A DNA stretch of 32,257 bases from Rhodocyclaceae bacterium (GTDB taxonomy: Bacteria > Pseudomonadota > Gammaproteobacteria > Burkholderiales > CAIKXV01). Made by a program: the position numbers and the translations under genes. The notes under the pieces are model-generated. The model worked only from the letters and a program-made list of their open reading frames with translations. It searched no databases and was not told the origin of the DNA. Positions 8,009 to 16,369 of this stretch are shown here, piece by piece. Location: assembly GCA_020248265.1 (NCBI GenBank), contig JADCHX010000029.1, positions 1-32,257 of the forward strand. The letters are read 5' to 3'. Numbering within the stretch: position 1 is the first letter of the stretch; each line of letters starts with the position of its first letter.

Positions 8009-9004
8009 CTATTCCACGGTCACGCCATGCTGGCGGATCAACCGGCCCCAGCGCTCGGTCTCGGACTTGAGAAAAGCCTCCTGCTGCGCGGCGGGTACGG
8101 ACATCACCCGCCCGCCGGCCTGCACGACGCGTGCGCCGAAGTCGGCATCGGCCACCACGTCGAGCAGCAGCGCGCGCAGGCGATCCACCACCGCGGGCGT
8201 CGTGGCCGAGGGCGCGAACAGCGCCATCCATGACTCGCCGTCGAAGGCCGCGACCCCGCTCTCGGTGACGGTGGGCACCTGCGGCAGCGAAGGCGCGCGG
8301 CGTGCGGGCGACACCGCCAGTGCCTTCAGTCGTCCGGACTCGATGTGCTTGAGCGACGCGGACAGGTTGTCGAACATCAGGTCGATGCGCCCGGCCATCA
8401 TGTCGGGATGCGCCATCGAGGCGCCCTTGTAGGGCACGTGGATCAGGTCGAGCCCCATGGCCCGGAACAGGATCGTCGCCCACACATGCTGCAGGCTGCC
8501 CGATCCGGCCGATGCATAGGTGAGCCGGCCCGGACGTTCCTTCGCGTAGCGCGCGAACTCCGACAGCGTGTTCGCCGGAAGGTCGGGGCGCGCCACCAGC
8601 ACGAAGGGATAGGCGGCAACGAACCCGGTCACCACGAAGTCGCGTGCCGAGTCGTAGGCGAGGTTGCGATAGAGGAACGGGTTCATCACCATCGAGCTGC
8701 CGCTGCCGAAGAGCAGCGTGTGCCCGTCGGGCGGCGCTTTCGCCACGAAGCCGGTGCCGGTGGCCGACCCCGCTCCGGGGCGGTTCTCGACGTAGGCCGC
8801 CACTCGCAGCGCCTCTGACAGCGTGCGTGCGACGTTGCGCGCAGTGAGGTCTGTCCCGCCGCCCGGACCCGAGGCCACCACCAGCCGCAGTGGCCGCGAA
8901 GGAAACTCCTGGGCGAGGGCCGGCGCAGCCACTGCGGCCAGCAGCGCGACCATGCCGATCCAGTGCAGGCGCTGAACGCGCCCGGTGCGTCCCTGCTCCG
9001 ACAT
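8009..9004 (-). CDS. Bug/TctC-family periplasmic receptor
   Basis: A 331-residue receptor with a signal peptide (hydrophobic residues 14-30, cleavage near ALA-Q), then EFPSRPLRLVVASGPGGGTD. The family blocks VENRPGAGSATGTGFVAKAPPDG, VPYKGASMAHPDMMAGRIDL and LPQVPTVTESG are all present. ATG 9004 follows an excellent GAGGAGGAGG site. It heads the presumed minus-strand operon leading to the enolase-superfamily enzyme 130 bp downstream and is divergent from the SnoaL-like gene at 9178. No membrane TctAB partner is nearby. The ligand is unknown but plausibly matches the downstream enzyme. Confidence 0.9.
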   Translation of the reverse strand: MSEQGRTGRVQRLHWIGMVALLAAVAAPALAQEFPSRPLRLVVASGPGGGTDLTARNVARTLSEALRVAAYVENRPGAGSATGTGFVAKAPPDGHTLLFGSGSSMVMNPFLYRNLAYDSARDFVVTGFVAAYPFVLVARPDLPANTLSEFARYAKERPGRLTYASAGSGSLQHVWATILFRAMGLDLIHVPYKGASMAHPDMMAGRIDLMFDNLSASLKHIESGRLKALAVSPARRAPSLPQVPTVTESGVAAFDGESWMALFAPSATTPAVVDRLRALLLDVVADADFGARVVQAGGRVMSVPAAQQEAFLKSETERWGRLIRQHGVTVE

Positions 9005-9094
9005 TCCTCCTCCTCGGCGACGATCCTTCGACGATCGCCTGCCCCTCCACGAGCCGGCCCTGCCGGTGCGCGCACTGCGGCGCGTGCTTGCAGC

Positions 9095-9100
9095 TATAGT
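9095..9100 (+). promoter_or_regulatory. Possible -10 element before the SnoaL-like gene
   Basis: TATAGT lies 78 bp upstream of ATG 9178 in the 173-bp divergent gap. No convincing -35 box is found 16-18 bp upstream, so this is tentative. Confidence 0.25.
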
Positions 9101-9177
9101 GTCATCCGGATGCCTGCCGCGTCCAGCCCGGGAACGCGCGGCTCCGAATCGCGCATCGCCACCGAGGAGCCGCGCCC

Positions 9178-9792
9178 ATGTCGTCCGAACCGTCGTCCGC
9201 CGCCATCAGTACCCTGCTCGCGCGGCAGGAGATTGCCGACCTCGCCCAGCACTGGGGGCGTGCCCGCGACCAGGGACGCTGGGAAGATCTTGCCCGCACC
9301 TTCCATCCCGGGGGCAGGATCAAGGTGATGTGGTTCGAAGGCACGCACGAGGACTTCATCGCGGCGTGCGCGAAGCGATTCGTGCCGGGGCGTGGCACCA
9401 CCAAGCATTTCTTCGGCGTGTCGGTGGTCGAGGTCAACGGCGAGCGCGCGCTCGCCGAGACGCCCGCCGCGCTGTCGCAGGCGGGCGAACTGCACGGCAC
9501 GCGGTTCACTTCGCTGTCCTTCCTGCGCTTCCTCGACCGCGTCGAGCGCCGCGACGGGCACTGGCGGATCGTGCAGCGCGATGCGATCTACGAGGGCGAC
9601 CGCTTCACGCCGGAGACCCCGGTCGAACTCGATCCGGCCATCCTCGACCTGTATGCCCCACCGTTCAAGTACCTCGCCTACCGCCAGCATGTGGCAGGCC
9701 TGCCGAGCGACCGGCAGACGCCGATGGACGGAAGCGAGTCGCTCGCGCGGCTGATGAGTGCCGCGCGGAGCTGGCTCGGCACGCCGGCGTGA
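9178..9792 (+). CDS. SnoaL-like (NTF2-fold) protein
   Basis: The 204-residue protein begins with the pattern of SnoaL_4-type NTF2-like proteins: SSAAISTLLARQEIADLAQHWGRARDQGRWEDLARTFH in which a helix leads to a D/W-rich turn. Strands with KHFFGVSVVEVNGERALAE, FLRFLDRVERRDGHWRIVQRDAIYEGD and a C-terminal helix complete a cone-shaped fold. Relatives include dehydratases, isomerases and ring-hydroxylating dioxygenase small subunits; catalytic residues are not certain here. ATG 9178 is preceded by GAGGAG. It is divergent from the Bug gene at 9004 and convergent with the Bug gene ending at 9818, fitting a small catabolic cluster. The reaction cannot be assigned. Confidence 0.75.
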   Translation: MSSEPSSAAISTLLARQEIADLAQHWGRARDQGRWEDLARTFHPGGRIKVMWFEGTHEDFIAACAKRFVPGRGTTKHFFGVSVVEVNGERALAETPAALSQAGELHGTRFTSLSFLRFLDRVERRDGHWRIVQRDAIYEGDRFTPETPVELDPAILDLYAPPFKYLAYRQHVAGLPSDRQTPMDGSESLARLMSAARSWLGTPA

Positions 9793-9817
9793 GTACCCTG
9801 CTGAGCACGACCGAGCG

Positions 9818-10810
9818 CTACGGCAACTTGATGCCGGCGTCGCGGATCACCTTCGTCCAGCGCGCGATCTCGCCATTCACGTAGGCCTCGGTGTCGGGAA
9901 GCGTCATGTCGAGCACCCGGCCGCTGCCGTTCTCGAACCGGCTGACCACCTCGGGCATCGCCATCGTCTTTTCGAACGCGGCACGTAGCCGCGCCACGAT
10001 GGGCTGCGGCGTATCGCGGCGCACGAACGGGCCGAACCAGGTCTCCATCTCCAGCTTGCCGACCCCCGTCTCGGCGACGGTGGGCACGTTCGGCAGGAAG
10101 GACAGGCGCACCGGGCTTGAGGTGGCGAAGACCTTGACCGCGCCTTTTTCGATATGGGCGCGCGCCGTCTGGATGTTGTCGAAGTACAGGTCGAGGCGCC
10201 CGCCCAGCAGGTCCTGGTGCACCGCGGTCGCGCCCTTGTAGAAAATGCTGAGCGCATCGACCTTCGTCTGCGCGAAGAGGGCGACGGTGGCGACATGCTG
10301 TCCGGTTCCGGGTGCGCCGCCGAAGGTGAGCTTGCCAGGATGCGCGCGGCCGTATTCGATCACCTCTTTCAGCGTGTTCGCCGGAAGGTCGCGGCGGCCG
10401 ATCAGCGTGTACGAGTACGACACGGCCAGCCCGACCGGACGGAAGTCATGCGGGTCGTAGCTGAGGGCCGGGTGCAGTCCCGGATTGAGCGCGATGTTCG
10501 ACAGCCCGCCGACCAGTACCGTATGGCCATCGGCTGGCGCCTTCGCGACCACCTCGGTGCCGCCGATCGTCCCGGCGATCGCGCGATTCTCCACCACCAT
10601 CTGCACGCCCAGCAGCGGGCCCATCTTCTCGGAGAGCACGCGCGCGGTGACATCGAAGCCGCCCCCGGGCAGCGAGGGCACGATCATCCGGATCGGCCTG
10701 GAGGGGTAGGACTGCGCGAAGACCGGCGCCGCCAGCGGAGTGGTCACCTGCGCGGCCACCAGCGCGGCGGCGAGCGCCGCGAGCGGGCGCGAGAAAGTGG
10801 GTCTGGCCAT
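9818..10810 (-). CDS. Bug/TctC-family periplasmic receptor
   Basis: This 330-residue receptor has a long Ala-rich signal peptide (cleavage near VFA-Q, about residue 33) and SYPSRPIRMIVPSLPGGGFD. Further family blocks are VVENRAIAGTIGGTEVVAKAPADG, IFYKGATAVHQDLLGGRLDL and LPNVPTVAETG, with the typical end RWTKVIRDAGIKLP. ATG 10810 is preceded by CTGGAGGAG. It stands alone on the minus strand, ending 25 bp from the convergent SnoaL-like gene. The GGG to GGF change at the ligand loop (PGGGFDVTA) is within family variation. Ligand unknown. Confidence 0.9.
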   Translation of the reverse strand: MARPTFSRPLAALAAALVAAQVTTPLAAPVFAQSYPSRPIRMIVPSLPGGGFDVTARVLSEKMGPLLGVQMVVENRAIAGTIGGTEVVAKAPADGHTVLVGGLSNIALNPGLHPALSYDPHDFRPVGLAVSYSYTLIGRRDLPANTLKEVIEYGRAHPGKLTFGGAPGTGQHVATVALFAQTKVDALSIFYKGATAVHQDLLGGRLDLYFDNIQTARAHIEKGAVKVFATSSPVRLSFLPNVPTVAETGVGKLEMETWFGPFVRRDTPQPIVARLRAAFEKTMAMPEVVSRFENGSGRVLDMTLPDTEAYVNGEIARWTKVIRDAGIKLP

Positions 10811-11324
10811 CGGGCTCCTCCAGCAGTCGGGTGTCCGGGCGTGGCCCGTCCCCTGATATGGACGCAGTCGATCGTCTGCGCGATCCGGAAGGATGATAAG
10901 GCGTGCGGATCATGCCGGCGACATCCATCGAATCCTCGTCTGACCGATGCGGGGCGTGGGCAACGATATGGTTACGCAGCCTGCCGAGGCCATGGGATGG
11001 CTCCCGTGATGTAAGCAGCCCCGGCGAATTCCGCTTCTCGATACCGCTGGCAATGCCTGCCTCGATCAGCCCAAATTGAACCTGCCGCGACCTCGCCGCG
11101 ATGGCTGGCGTCGCCCACTGCACTGCGGGATGGGTCATCCCGATCTGGGGCGAAGAGCCGGCCGCTGCGGAAATCGAGTCGACGCGCCCATTCGCCGACC
11201 AGCTGGACATTTGCGGCCAGCCGAGTAGCGGAGGCTCTGGCGCAGTCGCAACGTGACCGTAACATGCATGACGTAGCCTGCCAGCCAACGCGTCCGATTC
11301 GCGCCGTACCACTGGAGGATATTC
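10811..11324. other. Intergenic region without a recognisable gene
   Basis: This 514-bp gap separates the divergent Bug gene and ABC operon. It contains a perfect inverted repeat, CGGGATG (11126-11132), GGT, CATCCCG (11136-11142), possibly an operator. A weak -10-like TAACAT lies at 11260-11265. Open frames on the minus strand show no recognisable domain. It probably holds both divergent promoters. Confidence 0.45.
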
Positions 11325-12341
11325 ATGCAACGACGTCATTTCGTGCAGGCCACCGCCGCACTCAGCGCAGCCGGATTCGCGCTGCCCGCCGCCCTGGCGC
11401 AGCAGCAGCGTGCCATCTGCTACAACTGCCCGCCCGAGTGGGCCGACTGGGGCGGCATGCTGCGCTTGATCAACCAGCGCATCAACGTGTCGGTGCCACC
11501 GGACAACAAGAACTCCGGGCAGGCGATGGCAGCCCTGACCGCCGAACGCGCGAATCCGGTGGCCGATGTGGTCTATCTCGGTGGCCAGTTCGGCCCGCAG
11601 GCTCGCGAATCCGGCCTCGTCGCCCCGTTCATGCCGCAGCGCTTCAAGGAAGTCCCGGACAGCCTGAAGGACAAGGACGGCTTCTGGTTCACCATCCACT
11701 CCGGCACGCTGGGCCTGTTCGTCAACACCGCCGCGCTGCGCGGACGGCCGGTGCCCAAGACCTGGAAAGACCTGCTCAACCCGCAGTACCGCGGCATGGT
11801 CGGCTACCTGAACCCGGCGAGCGCGGCAGTCGGCCAGGTGGGCGTCGTCGCTGTCAACCTCGCACTGGGCGGCAGCTACGACAACTTCGATCCGGCGATC
11901 GCGTTCTTCAAGGCGCTGCAGGCTAACCAGCCTGTCGTGCCGACGCAGACCGCTTACGCGCGCGTGCTCTCGGGCGAGATTCCGATCCTGCTCGACTACG
12001 ACTTCAACGCCTACCGCGGCCAGTACTCGGACAAGGCGCCGGTGCAGTTCGTGATCCCGGGCGAAGGCACGCAGGCGCTTCCCTACATCATGGCGCTGGT
12101 CGCCAAGGGACCGAACCCGGACAGCGGCCGGCGCATACTCGACTTCGTGCTCTCCGACGAGGGGCAGCGGCACTGGGCGAATGCCTACCTGCGCCCGGTG
12201 TTTCCGCAGGCAATGAGCGCCGAAGTTCGCGCGCGCTTCCTGCCGGATGCGGAGTACAGGCGCTCGACGCCGCTCGACGTGTTCCGGCTCGCCGCAGCGA
12301 CCAAGGTGATTGCCGAGCGCTACCAGAAGGAAGTCGGTTGA
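11325..12341 (+). CDS. ABC transporter substrate-binding protein (Tat-type signal)
   Basis: The 338-residue protein is a periplasmic family-1 solute-binding protein (iron/polyamine/phosphonate-like fold). The N-terminus MQRRHFVQATAALSAAGFAL has a twin-arginine motif (RRHFVQ) and an ALA cleavage site near residue 25, so export may use the Tat pathway. Hinge and lobe segments typical of the fold are visible: ADVVYLGGQFG, FWFTIHSGTLGLFVNT, VPKTWKDLLNPQYRGMVGY, and the conserved ILDFVLSDEGQRHWANAYLRPV near the end. GGAGG precedes ATG 11325. It is the first gene of a four-gene importer operon followed by a GpdQ-like phosphodiesterase, suggesting a phosphodiester ligand. Ferric iron or polyamine are the family alternatives. 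Confidence 0.85.
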   Translation: MQRRHFVQATAALSAAGFALPAALAQQQRAICYNCPPEWADWGGMLRLINQRINVSVPPDNKNSGQAMAALTAERANPVADVVYLGGQFGPQARESGLVAPFMPQRFKEVPDSLKDKDGFWFTIHSGTLGLFVNTAALRGRPVPKTWKDLLNPQYRGMVGYLNPASAAVGQVGVVAVNLALGGSYDNFDPAIAFFKALQANQPVVPTQTAYARVLSGEIPILLDYDFNAYRGQYSDKAPVQFVIPGEGTQALPYIMALVAKGPNPDSGRRILDFVLSDEGQRHWANAYLRPVFPQAMSAEVRARFLPDAEYRRSTPLDVFRLAAATKVIAERYQKEVG

Positions 12342-12357
12342 TCGGGGCTGCACGCTG

Positions 12358-13179
12358 ATGGGTGGCCGCGAACGCCTGTTGCTGCTGGCGCTGATGGCGC
12401 CGGCTGCCATCGTGTTCGCGGCCTTCTTCCTGCTGCCGCTGGCACGCCTGTTCGTGATCGGCGGTACCGGCCCCACCGGCTGGAGCGCGTACCTGGCGAT
12501 CGTCACCGATGCGCGCTACTTCCGCAGCCTGGTGTCGACGGTGCTGCTGTCGGCATCGGTGACTGCCGCCACGCTGGTGATCTCGGGCATCGCCGGGGTG
12601 TTCCTCGAACGCAACCGCTTTCGCGGCCGGGCGCTGGTCACCGCCATGCTCACCCTGCCGCTCGCCTTCCCCGGCGTGGTGATCGGCTTCATGGTGATCA
12701 TGCTCGCCGGCCGCCAGGGACTCATTCCGGAGATCACCGATGCGCTGTTCAACGAGCGGCTGGTGTTCGCCTACTCGATGGCCGGGCTGTTCATGGGCTA
12801 CGTGTATTTCTCGATCCCGCGCACCATCCTCACCGTGATGGCTTCAGCCGAGAAGCTGGACCCGCGGCTGGAGGAGGCCGCACGCTCGCTCGGCGCACGG
12901 CCGTGGCGGGTGGTCACCGATGTGATCGTGCCCGGGCTCAAGCCGGCGTTCATCTCCGCCGGAGCAATCTGCTTTGCCACCGCGATGGGTGCGTTCGGCA
13001 CCGCGTTCACGCTCGCCACCCGGATCAACGTCCTGCCGATGGTGATCTACACCGAGTTCACGCTGCAGGCGAACCTGGTGATGGCTTCGGCACTGTCGTT
13101 CGTTCTCGGCGCAATCACCTGGGCAGCGCTGGCGCTGGCGCGCAGCTTCGCCGGCAGTTCGGTGGCGGCGGCGGGATGA
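12358..13179 (+). CDS. ABC transporter permease (first)
   Basis: This 273-residue inner-membrane permease has about six predicted helices, starting at LLLLALMAPAAIVFAAFFLLPL. The cytoplasmic EAA loop that contacts the ATPase is clear at about 172-195 (EEAARSLGARPWRVVTDVIV followed by PGLKP). It is of the PotB/CysT-like type. ATG 12358 lies 16 bp after the binding-protein stop. A CGGGG stretch is a modest ribosome site, and a longer in-frame start at 12310 overlaps the previous gene and lacks support. It should form a heterodimer with the next gene's product. Confidence 0.85.
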   Translation: MGGRERLLLLALMAPAAIVFAAFFLLPLARLFVIGGTGPTGWSAYLAIVTDARYFRSLVSTVLLSASVTAATLVISGIAGVFLERNRFRGRALVTAMLTLPLAFPGVVIGFMVIMLAGRQGLIPEITDALFNERLVFAYSMAGLFMGYVYFSIPRTILTVMASAEKLDPRLEEAARSLGARPWRVVTDVIVPGLKPAFISAGAICFATAMGAFGTAFTLATRINVLPMVIYTEFTLQANLVMASALSFVLGAITWAALALARSFAGSSVAAAG

Positions 13180-13228
13180 GTCTGCACCTCGCCCACCACG
13201 GCGCTCATCGCAGCGGGAGCGCGCGGCA

Positions 13229-14116
13229 GTGACCCGTCGCCGCCACAGCGGCTGGTTCTGGGCGCAGCTGGCGTTCACGTTGCTGGTGTGCGCATTCCTG
13301 ATCGTGCCGGTCGTCATGTCGATGCTCGCCGGCGTCACCAAGAACTACTTCATCGGCATCCAGAGCGGCGTGACGCTCGAGTGGGTGGTCAAGGTGTGGA
13401 CCGACTACCGGCACACGATCTTTCTCTCGGTCAAGATCGCACTTGCCTGCCTCGCCTGCACGCTGCTGATCGGCGTGCCGGCCGCCTACGTCCTGGCGCG
13501 CACGCAGAACGCGTTTACCCGCACGATCGAGGAACTGCTGGTGATGCCGATCGCGGTGCCGGGACTCGCGACCGCGCTGGCGCTGATCGTCACCTATGGC
13601 ACCTTCGGCGACTTCCGCCGCAGCTGGCTGTTCATCCTGGTCGGGCATGTGCTGTTCACGCTGCCGTTCATGGTGCGCTCGGTGCTGGCCGTGCTGTCCT
13701 CGATCGACCTGCGGACGCTGGAGGAAGGTGCACGCAGTCTCGGTGCCTCGTTCAGCCAGCGCTTCTTCGGCATCGTGCTGCCGAACTGCCGCTCTGGCAT
13801 CGTCGCCGGTTCGCTGATGGTGGTCACGCTGTCGCTGGGCGAGTTCAACATGACGCTGCTGCTGCACACGCCGCTGACCCAGACTCTGCCGGTCGGTCTT
13901 GCCGACAGCTATGCTTCGCTTCGACTGGAGGTGGGTAGCGCCTATACGCTGATCTTCTTCGTCATCATCATCCCGCTGCTGATCGCGCTGCAATGGGCAT
14001 CGGCGCCACGCGCCGCGCAGCGGCCACCCTCCGACGACGTCGACTTCGACGCCGGTTCGCCGCCGCACCCGGCACAACCCTCGCATCGGGCTGCTCCCGC
14101 ACATGTCCGCTCCTGA
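13229..14116 (+). CDS. ABC transporter permease (second)
   Basis: A 295-residue inner-membrane permease of the PotC-like type, pairing with the preceding permease. Hydrophobic segments include WAQLAFTLLVCAFLIVPVVMS and YTLIFFVIIIPLLIALQ. The EAA loop lies at about 165-186 (LEEGARSLGASFSQRFFGIV). The start is GTG 13229 with GGGAG upstream; the N-terminus MTRRRH followed by a helix fits a positive-inside start. The last 40 residues are Pro/Ala-rich and hydrophilic, and their coding end overlaps the ATPase start by 14 bp, implying translational coupling. Confidence 0.85.
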   Translation: MTRRRHSGWFWAQLAFTLLVCAFLIVPVVMSMLAGVTKNYFIGIQSGVTLEWVVKVWTDYRHTIFLSVKIALACLACTLLIGVPAAYVLARTQNAFTRTIEELLVMPIAVPGLATALALIVTYGTFGDFRRSWLFILVGHVLFTLPFMVRSVLAVLSSIDLRTLEEGARSLGASFSQRFFGIVLPNCRSGIVAGSLMVVTLSLGEFNMTLLLHTPLTQTLPVGLADSYASLRLEVGSAYTLIFFVIIIPLLIALQWASAPRAAQRPPSDDVDFDAGSPPHPAQPSHRAAPAHVRS

Positions 14117-15152
14117 CGGCATACCCATTCGGCTGGAACGCGCCGGCAAGACCTTCGACGACGGCACGCGTGCACTCGAGCCCACCGATCTGACGATCGA
14201 AGCCGGCGAGACGCTGGTGTTCCTCGGTCCGTCGGGCTGCGGCAAGACGACGACGCTGCGCATCGTGGCTGGCCTGGATCAGCCCGATGCTGGCGGCCGT
14301 GTCTGGTTCGGCAACGACGACGTGACCGAGGTGCCGATCGAGCGGCGCAACGTCGGCATGGTGTTCCAGAGCTACGCGCTGTTTCCGAACATGAGCGTGG
14401 AGGACAACGTCGCCTATGGCCTGAAGGTACGGCGCGTCGACGAGGTCGAGCGGCGCGACCGCGTGGCGCAGCTGCTGGAGATGATGCACATCACTGAACT
14501 CGCGCACCGGCGCATCGATCAGCTCTCCGGCGGGCAGCGCCAGCGCGTAGCCCTGGCCCGCGCGATCGCGCCGCGCCCTCGGGTGTTGCTGCTCGATGAA
14601 CCGTTGACCGCGCTCGATGCGAAGCTGCGCGAGATTCTGCGGGTGGAGATCGACCGGTTGCTGCGCAGCCTCGCCATCACCACGGTCTATGTCACCCATG
14701 ATCAGGCCGAGGCGATGGCGCTGGGCGACCGCATCGCAGTGATGCAGAAGGGCCGTATCGCGCAGATCGGTACGCCGCGCGAGATCTACCAGCACCCGAG
14801 CAGTGCGTTCGTGGCCGGCTTCATCGGCGCGATGAATCACGTGTCGGTCCGCGCAGACAATGGCTACCTGATCGGATCGGGCACACGCATTCCGTGGCGC
14901 GGTAGCGCGCCGGGTGGGCGGATCATGTTCCGGCCCGAGGATGTGAACATTCACGACGGCGGCGCTGCCCCAGCCGCCATGGAAGGGCGGATCATTTCGG
15001 CGTTTTTCCTGGGCGATCACACTCGCCTCAGCGTCGATCTCGGCGCAGGCGATCCGATCACGGTACGCACCGAGGCCCGGTGCAGATTCGCCGCTGGCGA
15101 CGCCGTGCGGCTGACGCTGCCTGCCGAGCGCATCCTCTGGCCGGAAGCCTGA
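14103..15152 (+). CDS. ABC transporter ATP-binding protein (PotA/UgpC-like)
   Basis: The 349-residue ATPase energises the importer. The nucleotide-binding domain shows Walker A GPSGCGKT (42-49), Q-loop Q89 in VFQSYALFP, signature LSGGQ (141-145), Walker B VLLLDEP with D165/E166, and switch H199 in THD. A C-terminal TOBE-like domain starts near 235 (FIGAMNHVSV, FRPEDV), typical of MalK/PotA/UgpC/FbpC importer ATPases. All catalytic residues are intact. It overlaps the second permease by 14 bp, completing an SBP-permease-permease-ATPase operon. The phosphodiesterase gene follows after 88 bp. UgpC-like glycerophosphodiester import is a guess from that neighbour only. Confidence 0.9.
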   Translation: MSAPDGIPIRLERAGKTFDDGTRALEPTDLTIEAGETLVFLGPSGCGKTTTLRIVAGLDQPDAGGRVWFGNDDVTEVPIERRNVGMVFQSYALFPNMSVEDNVAYGLKVRRVDEVERRDRVAQLLEMMHITELAHRRIDQLSGGQRQRVALARAIAPRPRVLLLDEPLTALDAKLREILRVEIDRLLRSLAITTVYVTHDQAEAMALGDRIAVMQKGRIAQIGTPREIYQHPSSAFVAGFIGAMNHVSVRADNGYLIGSGTRIPWRGSAPGGRIMFRPEDVNIHDGGAAPAAMEGRIISAFFLGDHTRLSVDLGAGDPITVRTEARCRFAAGDAVRLTLPAERILWPEA

Positions 15153-15240
15153 ACCTACTGCACGGCCGCGCTGGGGACCGCTTCGAGCCTCGCACGCAAC
15201 GCGGGTATGCTCTCTCGAAACAGGGGACCTAGCTTCGATC

Positions 15241-16056
15241 ATGCTCATCTGCCAGATCAGTGACCTGCACATCAAGGCGGGGCGCAAGCTCGCCTACCAG
15301 CGCGTGGACACTGCTGCCGCGCTCGAGCGCTGCGTCGATGCGCTGCGCGCGCTCGATCCCCAGCCCGACGTGATCGTCGTCACCGGCGACCTGGTCGATT
15401 TCGGCCGGCCCGACGAGTACGCGCTGCTTGCCGAACTGCTGGCGCCGCTGCGCCAGCCCGTGTATCTGATTCCGGGCAACCACGACAAGCGCGAGGCGCT
15501 ACGCGCGGGCTTTCCCGCCCATGACTATCTGCGCCAATGGACGCCCTTCGTGCAGTACGCGATCGAAGACTGGCCGCTGCGCATCGTCGCCCTCGACACG
15601 GTGATCCCGATGGCCAGCGGTGGCGAGCTTTGCGCGCAGCGGCTGGACTGGCTCGATCGCACGCTGGCGCAGTCGCCCGACAAGCCGACCGTGGTGATCA
15701 TGCATCACCCGCCGTTCGTCACCGGTATCGGTTTCATGGATGGCGTCGGATTCGCCGACCCGGCGCCGCTCGCCGCCGTGATCCGCCGCCACCCGCAGGT
15801 CGAGCGTCTGATGTGCGGCCATCTGCACCGGCCGATCTTTCAGCGCTTTGCCGGCACCGTAGCCACCACCTGCCCGAGTCCCGCGCATCAGATCGCACTG
15901 GAACTCCGGCCCGGCGGCGGCGACGGCTATCGCCTGGAGCCGCCCGGATACCAGCTCCACTGGTGGAACGGAACCGCGCTGGTCACGCACACGGCGGTGC
16001 TGGGCGACTGGCCGGGACCGTTTCCGTTCCGCGAGGGCGGCGAACTGATCGACTGA
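15241..16056 (+). CDS. GpdQ/CpdA-like metallophosphodiesterase
   Basis: This 271-residue calcineurin-fold enzyme carries a complete binuclear metal site: D8-L-H10, GD50, GN80-H81-D, H155/H156 in MHHPP and GH194-L-H196. Spacing nearly matches what I recall of Enterobacter GpdQ (D8, H10, D50, N80, H156, H195, H197). The segment PDVIVVTGDLVDFGRPDEY then YLIPGNHD also follows GpdQ more closely than CpdA/Icc. Family members hydrolyse glycerophosphodiesters, other phosphodiesters or cyclic AMP. It is on the same strand as the ABC importer, so the pair could import and split a phosphodiester. A -10-like TATGCT (15206-15211) may give it its own promoter. ATG 15241 has only a distant GGGGA. Confidence 0.85.
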   Translation: MLICQISDLHIKAGRKLAYQRVDTAAALERCVDALRALDPQPDVIVVTGDLVDFGRPDEYALLAELLAPLRQPVYLIPGNHDKREALRAGFPAHDYLRQWTPFVQYAIEDWPLRIVALDTVIPMASGGELCAQRLDWLDRTLAQSPDKPTVVIMHHPPFVTGIGFMDGVGFADPAPLAAVIRRHPQVERLMCGHLHRPIFQRFAGTVATTCPSPAHQIALELRPGGGDGYRLEPPGYQLHWWNGTALVTHTAVLGDWPGPFPFREGGELID

Positions 16057-16323
16057 GTCGCGGGACTCGGGCACGTGCACCGGCCGGTCTCCAGCCTGTG
16101 GAACGGCATCGCATTCGCCGGAACGCCCTCCACGGTGCAACAGGTGGCCCTCGAGCTGGGCCCGCAGCCCGAGCTTCACCTCAACTTCAACCATGAGCCG
16201 CCCTGCTACGCGATCCTGGACATCAGCGGCGCCGGCGTGATCGGCCATCAGCAGCGCTACATGCACAACTGGGACGTGCTGCCGCGCCTCGGGCCGCTGT
16301 CGAGAACGGCGGTAAGCGCCTGA
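16057..16323 (+). pseudogene. Second phosphodiesterase C-terminal fragment in tandem
   Basis: Directly after the TGA of the GpdQ-like gene, and in the same frame, the sequence reads VAGLGHVHRPVSSLWNGIAF, then GTPSTVQQVALELGP, then EPPCYAILDI, to a stop at 16321-16323. This aligns with the C-terminal third of the intact gene: GHLHRPIFQRFAGTV, then CPSPAHQIALELRPG, then EPPGYQLHWW. Only the last metal motif (GHxH) and the C-terminal region remain; the first 185 or so residues are missing. No ribosome binding site precedes the GTG at 16075. It looks like the relic of a tandem paralogue joined by deletion. Readthrough would add about 88 residues to the intact enzyme. Confidence 0.7.
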
Positions 16324-16369
16324 AGCAACCGACCGTGGGTATCGGGCGGGTTGCAGCCGCAGCCCGCAC

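Noticed and set aside
10446-12506. 686-codon minus-strand open frame spanning the intergenic gap and binding-protein gene
   Set aside because: Crosses two real genes on either strand, is low-complexity and has no recognisable domain.
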